Positions 21,398 to 31,985 of a stretch of DNA of 64,000 bases are shown here, piece after piece. A program made the translations under genes and the position numbers. Positions within the stretch are counted from its first letter, which is position 1. Every line of letters begins with the position of its first letter. Under the pieces are notes generated by a model. That model was not told the origin of the DNA. It saw nothing but the letters and a program-made list of their open reading frames with translations, and did not search any database. This DNA is from Ephydatia muelleri (taxonomy: Eukaryota; Porifera; Demospongiae; Spongillida; Spongillidae). Location: contig JABACO010000007.1 in assembly GCA_013339895.1 (NCBI GenBank), positions 8,947,635 to 9,011,634 of the forward strand, given 5' to 3'.

Positions 21398-23945
21398 GAA
21401 CCTGCCGCACATAATGGATGGAATTGGCTTGCGGCAGCGCGCCTGCACAGTCCTGACGGGGAGAAGGTCCAGCCTGGCTTTATGTATGAAACGGTACTGG
21501 TAGAATGACATAAAAGCCTCGGAGTACATAAAGTAGGAGGATACAGGGTGGAGGGACAGAGGTGGAAAAGCCCTGGTTTGATCTGTGTGAACTGTCAGTC
21601 GCTTGAGGCGAAGGGCTCCAGCACCTTCTCTGGCAGCGATGGAAGCAAGCTTCCTCTGGTGCCATTGAAGATGGTGACTGGGTGTGGAGTGCTGGGCCAA
21701 GTCAGTAGTGATGGCGATGGAGGTGTCCGAGAGGACTATGCTCTTTCAGACAGCACTCCAGATGGCGTGGGGGTCACCAGTTCTGCCTGAGGAGGTGTTA
21801 AGGATCGAACATCACCATGTCTTCAAGGTTGGTGGGATCAAGATGTTTAGCCCTTTTGGACATGGTCGCTGCCAGCTGGTGTAGTGCAACAGCCCTGATG
21901 GTAGGATCCCATTGGTCTGCAAGGAACGTGAAGGCCTGTGTCACTCTGGCTATATGAGCTCGTCCTCTACACAAGAATGCCCATTCCTCCAAGATCCATA
22001 GAAAGATAGAAATATTCCGAGCAGGCTCGAGATGGGATCTTGAGGCCTCTCTTGATGATCCCCGAAGTGTAGTGTCCAGTTTATGAAACGAGATGGAGCC
22101 AGGGAACATCACCTTCAAGACGAAGGACACCCTTGGAAACAGAAACAGACGGAAGGCATCATGTTTCTGCCATTCAGCGAGGGGGGACTCGAAAACTGTG
22201 GTTGAATCCTTGACCAATGTGGCACAGAGTGATCCAAGATCCGACAGGTCGTTATGATGGTGGGCACCTGTTGGGCACCCAAGGTACTTGTACCTTTGGT
22301 CCCAAGTCAGGGCAGGGATGGCATCACCTCTAAGCCGTGGTGTGAACAGTAGGTCCACAAAGATGGGTGACACGCTGTTGACCATAAAGAGGGACGCACA
22401 CTTCTTGGTGTTAAACATCAAGTGCGCCCACTCTGTAAAGTCAGAGCAGCGGTCGAGTAGATGTTGCATTCCAGCCTTTCACAGTGCGACGATGCAGACG
22501 AAGTTATGCTCGGCACACCCATCGAATGCAAGGAATCCCTTCTGCGAGACAGAGAAGCTGGAACTCTCGATTGACCAGGCCGCAATCAGGGGCGGATCCA
22601 GGATTTTGGGAAAGGGGGGGTCTGATAAATATATTCAAAACTGGGGGAGGGTACGGCGCCCCCTCCCGTGACAGCAAGGGGGTTTTGGGGGAGCGCTGAT
22701 AGTTCCCCCAGTGGGGTCTGGGGCGAAGCCCCAGCCGCTTTTTTGCTTTTGCGTTTATTTAGCATGAAATTCACAGTGTTATCCAATACATATACATCAC
22801 GCGATATCCGGATTACTAGAGCCTGCATGGATAGCGACGAGAAAACTCTTCATTCTTCACAATGCTATGGTTCCTACTGCTCAGCAATTAAATTCGTGAC
22901 GCAAAGCTTTTGTGAATTTGTGACCGAAGCGGGCACGTGGCCAAGTACCAGCTACATGTCGGTCTATAAACGACTCATATATGTTTTACTATAATATTAG
23001 TATTGTTAGTTTATTTAGCTCTATAGCTATCTGTTTACTGAGGAAAAGAATCTGAGATCCATCCCATTCACGTCTTTTGATCGCTTACCTCAATTCCTGC
23101 TCACACGCACCATTCGATCGATAGCGCGAATGTTTCGTTAATACACATGTAGGAGGATTTAATTAGATCGATATAAACCCCACTTGGCTAGAACGATGTG
23201 AAATCTTGCAAATCCAAGGACGCTAACATGCAGAACGCTGTATAGATTACAGTATGCATTACGTCATTCTTCATATAGGAAAGGGGGGGTCCGGACCCCC
23301 TGGACCCCCCCCCCCCCCCCCCCCCTAAATCCGCCCCTGGCAATACGATGGGCTAACATGACTGAATAGAGTTTATACAGCGTCAGCTGCAGACAGATGG
23401 GGTGCCAGTTCCTGATGGTCTCCGTGTCTCCATCCTTGTGGATCAGGGTGACAGTAGTGTGTATCCAAGCCGATGGGACACGAGTGTTCTGCCGACACAC
23501 GTTGAAGATAGCAGCTAAGATAAGTCCCTGAGTGGTCAAACCAACACCAGTTTGCATATCCTATCCCATCAGTACGAGGGGCAGACTTCTTCATCCGTCC
23601 AAGTTGTTGCAGGACTTCATCTGGTGTGAATGCTTCATTCAGCACATCCCCTTCAATACTGCCTGATGCACAGGCCTTAAACAGCCAAGGTGGTGGTGGC
23701 GCAAGAGGTGGGGCTGCAGCATACGTGCCGGCAAAGTGTGATGTTATGCCCTCCTCGATGATGGTGCAGTACACGGGTGGCTTGTCATCCAGCAGCTGTC
23801 TGATGCAGGCACCTGGGTTGATGCGATACAGCCGTTGAAGGAAGGACGACTTGGTTGCTCGCTTCGCATGGCCAGATGTTCGACCTCCTGTAGCATATTG
23901 AGATGACTGAGGGGTGTCAGGTGATGTATCAGGTGATGCCAGGCG
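21398..23945 (-). mobile_element. LINE-A: R2-like non-LTR retrotransposon fragment
   Basis: Minus-strand order: pre-RT motif YRINPGACIRQLLDD (near 23830); RT start RMKKSAPRTDGIGY; VPSAWIHTTVTLIHKDGD (near 23460); SQKGFLAFDGCAEHNF (near 22540). A gap of missing RT palm follows, then LLDRCSDFTEWAHLMFNTKK (near 22450), RYKYLGCPTGAHHHND and YQYRFIHKARLDLLPVRTVQ (near 21460). The CCHC and endonuclease end is lost at the CACTA terminus. The catalytic YADD block is missing through an internal deletion at about 22470. The frame changes several times, so it is dead. It is split by hAT-A at 22587-23339. The protein is of the same type as LINE-C. Confidence 0.82.
22587..23339. mobile_element. hAT-A: non-autonomous hAT-like element, 5-bp TSD
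   Basis: Ends are CAGGGGCGGATCCAGGATTT (22587) and the inverse CTAAATCCGCCCCTG (to 23339). GCAAT lies on both sides (22582-22586 and 23340-23344). A subterminal stem GGGGTCTGGGGCGAAGCCCC lies near 22710 and a 20+ base C-run near 23307-23325. No transposase inside. It sits in the RT domain of LINE-A, and the flanking LINE reading agrees with the 5-bp duplication. Confidence 0.88.
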
Positions 23946-25350
23946 GGCTACTGAGTCGCCCTTGTGAATATTTTAGGTTTTGCATGTTTCTCATGATGTA
24001 ATTTATGTTCAATCACAGCTTTGTCAATGTTCTTCGATGCATCTGGCTTCAGCAAATCCAATTTTGTTCTGATCTTCCGCCCAATCAGTAACTCAGCTGG
24101 AGCTTATCCAGTGGATTTCTGCGGCGTGTTTCTGTATGCAATAAGGAACCTCTGTAACCTCAGCTTCCAATCTGCTGCAGATCCCTTTGATGCCTTCATC
24201 CTTCCTTTAAATGTTCTAACAGCCCTTTCTGCCAACCTATTGGTCTTTGGATGATATGGCGTCAACTTTGCATATATGATGTTGTTAGAATAACAAAATG
24301 CCTCAAATTCCTTGGATGCAAATTGTGTTCCATTGTCTGAGACAAATATCTTAGGAACCCCAAAACGACTGAAAATCTCCCTCAGAGACTTGATGGTGCT
24401 CAATGTTGTTATGGACTGATGTGATACAATTTCCAGCCATTTGGAATACGCATCAATGACAATCAGCCAATACTTTCCTTCAAAAGGCCCGGCATAATCA
24501 ATGTGAATCCTTGTCCAAGGCTCAGTAGGTGCATTCCATGAGTATAGCAGTGTTTCCGGTTCATTTTGACGATTCTCCTGACATGAGTGACAACCCATCA
24601 CATATCTTTCTATGTCTTCATCTATATTAGGCCACCACACATATATTCTTGCTAATGTCCTCATTGACCCAATGCCTGGGTTACCTTCATGCAACATGTG
24701 CAAAATTCTGGCTTGGAGGCTTTTAGGTACCACTAACCTACTACTCCATAGTAGAATGTCTTCTTCACAAGACAAGAACTCTCTCTTCTCGTAAAATGTG
24801 AGGTATATATATTCTATTGAAATACACTGGGCCAACCAGACTCCATGTACCTTTTCACCTTTTGTAGTAAGTACACACAATTTGTTTCATTTTGCTACTC
24901 TTTTTACTGGTAGATCTCCTATCTGTACCTTAAGGAGTGAATGGTTCAGTCCTATACTTTCCATTGTTGAAAAGTTCAATGTTTTGACAGGCAATCTAGA
25001 CAATGCATCTGCTATTACATTGTCCTTTCCCTGAATCTGTCGCAGAAAATAATTGTAAGTGCTCAAAAGCAGTGCCCAGCGCTGAAGTCTGCCAACTGCC
25101 AGTTTTGGTATCTCCTTCTTTGGACACAAGATTCTTTCCAACGGCTTGTGATCAGAGCATAGAATGAATTGTAAACCAAAAATATGTTGGTGAAACTTCG
25201 TTACTTCGAATGTTATAGCCAGTGCCTTCTTGTCAATTGCAGAGTACCGTTTTTCATGGTCTTCGAGAATGTTTTCAATCTGCTGCCTGATATCAGTCTT
25301 CTTACAGCTTATCTCCCATCCCTTATACAATGTGTTTCCTACCACTGTTC
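23945..25350 (-). mobile_element. Gypsy-3: 3' part of a Gypsy element (RNase H and integrase)
   Basis: Minus strand: RNase H (25345-24985; KRYSAIDKKALAITFEV, LCSDHKPLERIL, DNVIADALSRL), an integrase zinc domain (H...H...C-x2-C, MGCHSCQE near 24600) and an integrase core with HIDYAGPFEGKYWLIVIDAY, FVSDNGTQF and HPKTNRLAERAVRTFK (D, D, E all visible). It ends in a GD-V motif where it joins LINE-A at about 23945. LTRs, gag and RT are absent here. It is a truncated fossil that reads well over long stretches, with few breaks visible. Confidence 0.85.
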
Positions 25351-25369
25351 ACAGATTTTGGAATTTAGT

Positions 25370-25610
25370 TTCACATACGCAGTTGAAGATGAAGAATGTA
25401 TTGTATGTCCCAATGATTCTTGTAACTATTTGTACAGGTTCAATGAAAAAGAGAAGTGTAAAGTTTGCACTGCAACAATCTTTGGGGAACAATGTGGTGA
25501 GGATGATAAAAGGCTAGCCTTTGCAAAATATAAGTGGTGCCCATACAAAGTCTACTATTTTATTCCACCTCACAATATATTAACTATTAGGAGAACCATA
25601 GATACTAGAG
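25370..25610 (+). pseudogene. CACTA-3: exon-sized scrap of a TNP2 transposase
   Basis: Encodes CIVCPNDSCNYLYRF, KCKVCTATIFGEQCGED and KWCPYKVYYFIPPHN. This corresponds to the cysteine-rich segment that precedes the TNP2 core (compare FAVCPKCSACH and KFVPKKIYIY in CACTA-2). No further TNP2 motif follows, so it is an isolated exon-like fragment next to Gypsy-3. Confidence 0.6.
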
Positions 25611-25759
25611 TAATATTAATTGGGAAAACAACCTTTCTCGACTTTAGTCAGAGTAGTAAACGGCTCGTACGATGGTCCTTGTGTAATGTAATCTAAAAGG
25701 AGCGCACCGTCAAGAGAAGAACTGTTCACACGCCAGTAGTCTAGATAGTAGGAACGTCA

Positions 25760-28075
25760 CAGGGGCGGCGGAAGCTGTTTAGCATTGGTCCCACAGACTA
25801 CGGGTGGATCCCCATCGGGGTCTGGGGCGGAGCCCCAGAAGCCAACGCTTTTGGCGTTGAAAAAACTCCGAAAACTACACAAATAAGCAACGGCCAGGAG
25901 GCCTTTTAAATAGTATCTACATCGCTCATAGGTATACAATGCAAAAAAATAAAGTTACAACCGGCAGTAGTCGGTGGATCGAGGTGGAGGTTTTAATACT
26001 AGCAAAATGAATACTGCTAGTGAATGATAACTATTAAAGGCTATTCTGAATTTTTAGATCTCCTCTGAAAAGGTATTTTTTCCACAGGTTAGTTGTAGCA
26101 TGCATAGTTGCTTATTATTAAATGACACACCCGACTGAGCTGTAATTCATCATTAAGTGTCATAATCGCTTGTGAATTTAATTATGTAAGAGATAAAAGA
26201 TGAACAGTGTTACATGCACAATGCAAATAACTAGTGAACTTTCCAAAATATTGTAAACGATGTTCACTGCCTCGAATAAACTCATCACCAAGTAGGTCCT
26301 CTTTGTAAGTGCTAAAGATCATTATGTGGTTGAGCTGCTTTGACCCATAACTGCTCGTAAATATGTTTTCAAGCGACGCATAGCTGAAAAGCACCTCTCG
26401 CTAACAGCGTAGTATCTGCATGGCATAACTAGCACCAATTTAGCCAGACGGCAAAAATAACTCAGTATTTTGCTGGTGAAACTCCCCGTGAAAGATCACG
26501 TAAGAACTGAATACAGTCACGAAATGAAACTGAGGTGCGTGTTACTGTGTCAATTGCTTCAGTCTTGATAGCTGTGCTAAAAACTTGTAGCTAAGCTGAA
26601 AGAAGATTTGAATCCAAGACATCTTTATATAAATCCATAACTTGCTTGAAATGCTCCTCAAAGGGAGTTTAGTTTGCAGCATTGAGAAGCAAATTTTCTA
26701 CACTTTTATACATAGTATAACCAGCTGATTAAATGTATTCTTTATTCCAGCAATGGTGCTATCAAGGGCTACATAGTACTGCAGACGATAATGATCCTCA
26801 ACTGACACTGGATGGAATCCATCACCAGTGCCATCTTCCAAACGAATAGAGGCTTTTCATTTCCTATGAGGAGTGGGTATTTCTGTACCATATCATTCAC
26901 TGGATTTTTTAACTGCTTTAAAAAGCAAGATGAAATACTACCCTGCTCTCATGCCCTGTAAAGTGACCTCCTGCCCATCAGCTGCTGATATTGATGACCT
27001 TTGTAAGGTTGTACTTGAATTGTCAGTAATTTTCAGTATCTTCATGCTCAAATCCAAGCCAAACACTAAACCAAAGCATTGCATTTGCACGTGCATTCAC
27101 TCCAATGATGGATTTTTAACCCTGCCCGTAAGAGCACATCTTCCAAAGCATTTGTGAGTGTCTTGGCATCAATGGTGCCAACATTGTACACCCCAATCAC
27201 ATACTCATGATCTTGCAATAATTCATCCACCCATCTAATGCACACCACACATGCACTGTTCTTTGTTAGAAGCATCCGTGCACTCATCAGCCAAAATTGA
27301 GAAAAAGCCACTGCAAGAGATGATTTTGCTGATATCTCTTAAAATACCAATTAAGGGCCATGATGTGTAACACTTCATTCTGGATGTCATGGGATGCGTA
27401 TTTATTGGTTATCTTCTTCATCCAGTCACCTAAGCCACGCGTATCAATAGCCCATAAGTTGAGCAGCTGAATAAAATTACTGTCAGTTTCATCCCCATGA
27501 CCCATTGGAGGCAAACTTTGCCTGGCCAGAAATCTAATGTTCTGAAGAATGATCCATAAAGAATCCTGTTTTCAGATTTTTCCCGCTAGTGTTCAGTACA
27601 CAGCTCGCCAATGTCGGCCCTGTTTCCCTTCAACGTTAGTATTGCTGCTTCACTATGCATGGCAGTGTTTCTTGAAGGCTTTCTCCAATTGGTGAAATCT
27701 TTTGTGATAAAGGCTTGATCTCGTTTCGTACTACCTAGAAATTTCCTTTCATTTTCAGCTTGCATACAGATGTAACAAAAGCTGCATCAGATGCTCTGTT
27801 GTAGTGGTTCAGCTCGAAATCAGCGTTCTTCGCAATGTTTTCCAAACTTTCGTTTTGGAAAACAGTAACTAGCGCTTGGTTAGAACTTTGTCCGGAAATG
27901 TCGCCATTTGTAAAGGAGTGATTTTATTTATTAATCGTGGGGCAGCACTAAAATGATTGACTAAGGCGACACTTCTGATCATGAGGTATTTTTTAATTTA
28001 TTAAATATTATTTTTGTACCTTTTAACAATGGTACCACGGCCGCGGGACTTGCGGTACCTGTTCCGCCGCCCCTG
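25760..28075 (-). mobile_element. hAT-B: TTF/ZMYM1-like hAT transposon, 5-bp TSD
   Basis: Terminal inverted repeats CAGGGGCGGCGGAA (25760) and TTCCGCCGCCCCTG (to 28075), flanked by CGTCA on both sides (25755-25759 and 28076-28080). A subterminal stem CTGGGGCGGAGCCCCAG near 25820 matches that of hAT-A. The interior holds a decayed hAT transposase on the minus strand. At 2316 bp it is full length by its ends. Confidence 0.88.
26215..27990 (-). pseudogene. hAT-B transposase (TTF-finger/ZMYM1-like)
   Basis: Minus-strand pieces in the expected order: SDAAFVTSVCK and FTNWRKPS-type TTF zinc-finger region (27950-27690), HGDETDSNFIQLLNLWAID with KYASHDIQNEVLHIMA (27500-27340), VCIRWVDELLQDHEYVIGVYN (27240-27180) with DVLLRAGLKIHHWS, and the dimerisation domain PCRYYAVSERCFSAMRRLKT near 26380 continuing as QLNHIMIFSTYKEDLL. 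The frame changes between most of these blocks, so it has many disabling changes and is old compared with its readable ends. Confidence 0.8.
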
Positions 28076-28080
28076 CGTCA

Positions 28081-28560
28081 GTTGAGTCAGGACGCATGCA
28101 CATACGATATCCGGCCGTAACAATAACATAGTTTAATAACCGTTCATGTGACCTCTGGAAGGCAGGGGCACGAGTTACAATATAACGCGTATGACTGACG
28201 CGCATGCGTATGGTTAGATCACTAAAATCGACGATAGCCTTAGTTTGGCAGGATTTATGTAAAAGCAATGGCCTCACCTAACTTCCCTACCATACAGACG
28301 TACAATTAATTAATTAAAAGGCGAAAACAATAATATATATATTTAAATTAATTAATAACTTGTTAAATCTCTAAAGTGTCCGGTGAGTTTAACGGTGAAA
28401 TCAGAATCAAATCCCAATTCTAAGCCGAGTTATGCACTGATGTCCACAATTTCTGGACATGCGTACAGTAGGGTATTTGAGTTACATACAGGAGCAGAAC
28501 AAAGCAAGATTTATAGATGAAAGTCACATTCTACCATTTTTATACACGCTAGGCCATATT
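28081..28560. other. non-coding, unassigned
   Basis: AT-rich spacer with TTAATTAATTAA words near 28305. No gene. Confidence 0.4.
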
Positions 28561-28563
28561 TTC

Positions 28564-28628
28564 ATACCGTTGTGTGGTCGCTATCTCGGTTTTTCTGAAA
28601 AACCGAGATTGCGACCACACAACGGTAT
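28564..28628. repeat. near-perfect 65-bp palindrome
   Basis: Arms of 32 nt around a single T (28596): ATACCGTTGTGTGGTCGC... on the left and its complement on the right, with one mismatch (T at 28582 against T at 28610). It would form a very stable hairpin. Confidence 0.93.
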
Positions 28629-28724
28629 TTACTTTCATTATGTAAGTTTGATGATGATTAAGACTGTTGGAAGACACTTTGAAGTGGTGATACTCTTTCC
28701 GTTACGCGTAAGTAGTGAATTCGT

Positions 28725-28796
28725 TAGTCTCGTCCCCAGCATTCGCAATATTTTCACGTAGCGGTGATGTAATCCTGCTGTCTGGGAACGAGACTA
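28725..28796. repeat. short fold-back with MITE-like ends
   Basis: TAGTCTCGTCCCCAGC (28725) and CTGGGAACGAGACTA (to 28796) are inverted with one mismatch around ~40 bp. It could be a tiny MITE with TA-containing ends or a deletion product of one. Confidence 0.65.
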
Positions 28797-29215
28797 TGTG
28801 TGAAAGCAGCGCTACTTTGGCAGAGACTGAATACTCTGTTTCTTCAGTCGGAGTACAAAGTAAGGGGTCCTTTCAAGTGTTTCTTATAATAAACGTGTGA
28901 TATTGTTTCGCTCTAGTGTTTGTAAACGACGACAGCTGATAACTCATTTTGAAGTAAGTTCTAATTATTGCGCTCTTGCAAATTCTATCAGCATACGCAT
29001 CTAGCCTGGTGTTTGAAGTGGTGTGTGGGCTATTGGGGAGTGTTGGCGTTGCAATATGGTTGTATATAGCGTGAGGTGACAGGGTTAGTCTTGTATGAAG
29101 GCATTTATAGCATTGTAACTGGTTATGTTGTGATTTTGGATGGTATATGGAGTGTTGGAAGATTGTAAGTGGGTTATTTGAGTGTTGGGAGTATGGGTAG
29201 GTGGGATAATAGGGC

Positions 29216-29490
29216 ATGTGTGTATGCATGTGTGTGTGTTGTGTATGTGCATGTGTGTTGTGTGTTTGTGTACATGTGTGTAGTATGTACGTGTGTGGTA
29301 AATTGTGTGTTGTGTGTGTTTGCAGCATGTGTCCATCTGTGTGTTATATGTGTGTACATGTGTGTTGTGTGTGTTTGCAGCATGTGTCCATCTGTGTGTT
29401 ATATGTGTGTACATGTGTGTTGTGTGTGTTTGCAGCATGTGTCCATCTGTGTGTTATATGTGTGTACATGTGTGTTGTGTGTGTTTGCAG
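29216..29490. repeat. 55-bp GT-rich minisatellite, left part
   Basis: Three full copies of a 55-bp unit starting GCAGCATGTGTCCATCTGTG (29322, 29377, 29432) follow a degenerate GT-rich lead-in. The array is interrupted at 29490 by Gypsy-2 and resumes at 38486. Confidence 0.9.
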
Positions 29491-29629
29491 TGTGACGAAG
29501 ACCAGCTTTGTGGGTCACGGGATCTATCGTCTCATCCTCACGTACTCTTACAAACATATATATACAAGTGAATAGACCTACTGCGCATGTGCATGACATC
29601 ATAATTACACTGTCAATATGGACGTTACA
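29491..29629 (-). repeat. Gypsy-2 3' LTR
   Basis: 139 bp, the pair of 38337-38485. Flanked by the purine tract on the inner side and by GCAG of the minisatellite on the outer side. Confidence 0.92.
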
Positions 29630-29799
29630 CTACTCCCCCTCCTTCCTCTTGAGTGCATGTCCACATGATTAAAGGTCATAGATATTGTTTCCAAATTTTG
29701 CTGGCTTTTTCCGATATCTTGTGGATTTTCTGATTACGTCCCTGGCTGGTTCTTCTGGCTTTTCACTCAATGGCTCTGGCTCGTTAGGTTGTACTTCCA

Positions 29800-31775
29800 C
29801 TTGATCTTCTTCAAGATGTGATTCTGTTTGTCGGACACCCTCCTACTTTTCTAGTGGAGCTCTTTGCTGAGTTAGTTCCATTGGTCGTATGTCCTCTACT
29901 TCTTCCTCCTCCTCATCCTCACTGTTGGCCTGCCGCTTCCCTGTCGGCTGTTCATTTTCTTCTTGTGACACGTTCATATAGGGCTTCAGTCTGGCAAAGT
30001 GTACAACAACTCGTTTCCGAGCGTTATCTCGGTGCTGGATTTGAAGGAGTACTTTTCCTAGTAACTTAACAACTGAATATGGGCCTTGCCAATAGCGATG
30101 GAGCTTTGGAGATTTACCCCTCGGCACAGCAGGGCAATGGAGCCATACCAAGTCACCCACTGCATACATCGATCCGTGTGTTCCTCTGTCATATAACGCC
30201 TTTTGACGTCGCTGTTGCAAATTGAGACGATCACGCACTTGCTGGTAGGCCTGCTCCAATCGGAATCTCATGTCTTGGACGTATTCATTTGTCTGCAAAG
30301 GAGGAGAAGGAAGACGGAACATAACGTCAGCAGGAAGACGTGCCTCCCTTCCAAACATCATGTAAAAGGGAGTGCAACCCGTTGATTCTTGCACGCTGGT
30401 CCGATATGCCATTGTGACCATAGGAAGGTGCAAGTCTCAATCCCGTTCGTTCTCTGCAGCTGCCATACTAAGGAGGCTAAGTAAAGTACGGTTAAACCTC
30501 TCGACTAATCCATCCGACTGAGGATGGTAAGGAGTAGTTCTGGTTTTAGCCACCCCTAGCAGCTTGCACACTTTCAGAAGATTCGATTCAAAATTCCTTC
30601 CTTGGTCTGTATGAAGAACCTCTGGTACACCAAAATGACACACAAACTGCGACACAAATAGTTCAGCTACTGTTTTAGCTTCCATGTTAGGCATTGGATA
30701 CGCCTCCACCCATTTTGTAAAATAGTCTGCCACCACTACAACATACTTGTTACCTCGGTTGGTAAGTGGAAGTGGCCCCAAAATGTCCATTGCAACTCGT
30801 TGAAGAGGGATGCCTGTACCATCACTTTGCAATGGAGCTCGACTTTTCGTACATGGGGATTTATGGGAGACACACATCTCACACCGTCTGCACCAGTCTT
30901 CGACATTTTTACGTTGGCCTGGCCAGTAGAACCGGGATCGGACTTTGTCTAGCGTCTTTGTGATTCCAAGGTGGCTACCACTTGGAGCATTGTGGAGTTC
31001 CTGCAGAATCGGCTTGACCAATGCTTTCGGAAGCACAAGTTGTAAGTGTCTGTTTTCTCCCTTCCCCAGAACGTCTTCCCATTTCCTGTAGAGAATCCCG
31101 CCATTAACCAGAAGATGGCTGCTCTGTGACCACAATGTCTGTAGCCAATAACTGCCGTGACTGGGAAATTGAAGAGGAACAGTTTTATGCAGCAACCATT
31201 TTGTAACCTGCTGGATGTCAGGATCAGACTGCTGTTCCTGTTTCTGGTCAGCAGATGGTAGCACAGGGATCCAGGTACTAGACACTTGTGCAGGTGACTT
31301 TAGTGTAGTACTGGTGGTAGCCTCTACAGCTGAGTCTTGGAGTCCACATTGTTTGCATGGCATTCTCGACAACGCATCAGCATTGCTGTGTTTCCGGCCA
31401 GGTCGATGCAGAACTGTGAAGTCGTACTCTGAGAGAATCTCCAGCCACCTAGCAACCTGTCCCTCTGGATCCTTAAAACTCTAAAGCCACCGTAGAGAAC
31501 TATGATCAGTACGAACCACAAACCGCCACCCCCAGAGGTATGGTCTAAAGTTTTTGATGGCCCACACCACAGCCAGCATCTCCCGTCATGTCGCACAGTA
31601 CTGACGTTCAGCTTTCGACAACACTCTGCTCGCATAGGCAACAACTTGCTCTTGACCCTCATGAGAGAGAACTGCGCCGACCCCCTCTTGGCTAGCATCA
31701 GTATCCAGAATAAAGGTTTTGTCAAACTGTGGAAATGATAATATTGGGGGAGATAACAGCTTTTCCTTTAAATTA
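29800..31775 (-). pseudogene. Gypsy-2 RNase H and integrase region
   Basis: Minus strand: RNase H segment (31740-31380), integrase zinc domain with RCEMCVSHK, and integrase core with VAMDILGPLPLTNRGNKYVV, HTDQGRNFES and YHPQSDGLVERFNRT. A C-terminal domain follows (GDLVWLHCPAVPRGKSPKLH, WQGPYSVVKLLG), ending in an acidic tail at about 29845. Fossil part of Gypsy-2. Confidence 0.88.
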
Positions 31776-31985
31776 TTAACCCTTCACCTGCGACGGGCAC
31801 ATTTTTGTGCCCGTAATTTGCGCTTGCGTAATGCGGAGGGCACATTTATGTGACGAGCGGGATACATGTACGATAAACATGCACTACGCGCGAATGGTGG
31901 TACAATTGCAGCTGTCGTTACGTATATGAGCTACGCGTTGCGTACATTATTATACACAACTCTTTTATCGGAGAAAAAGCACGCG

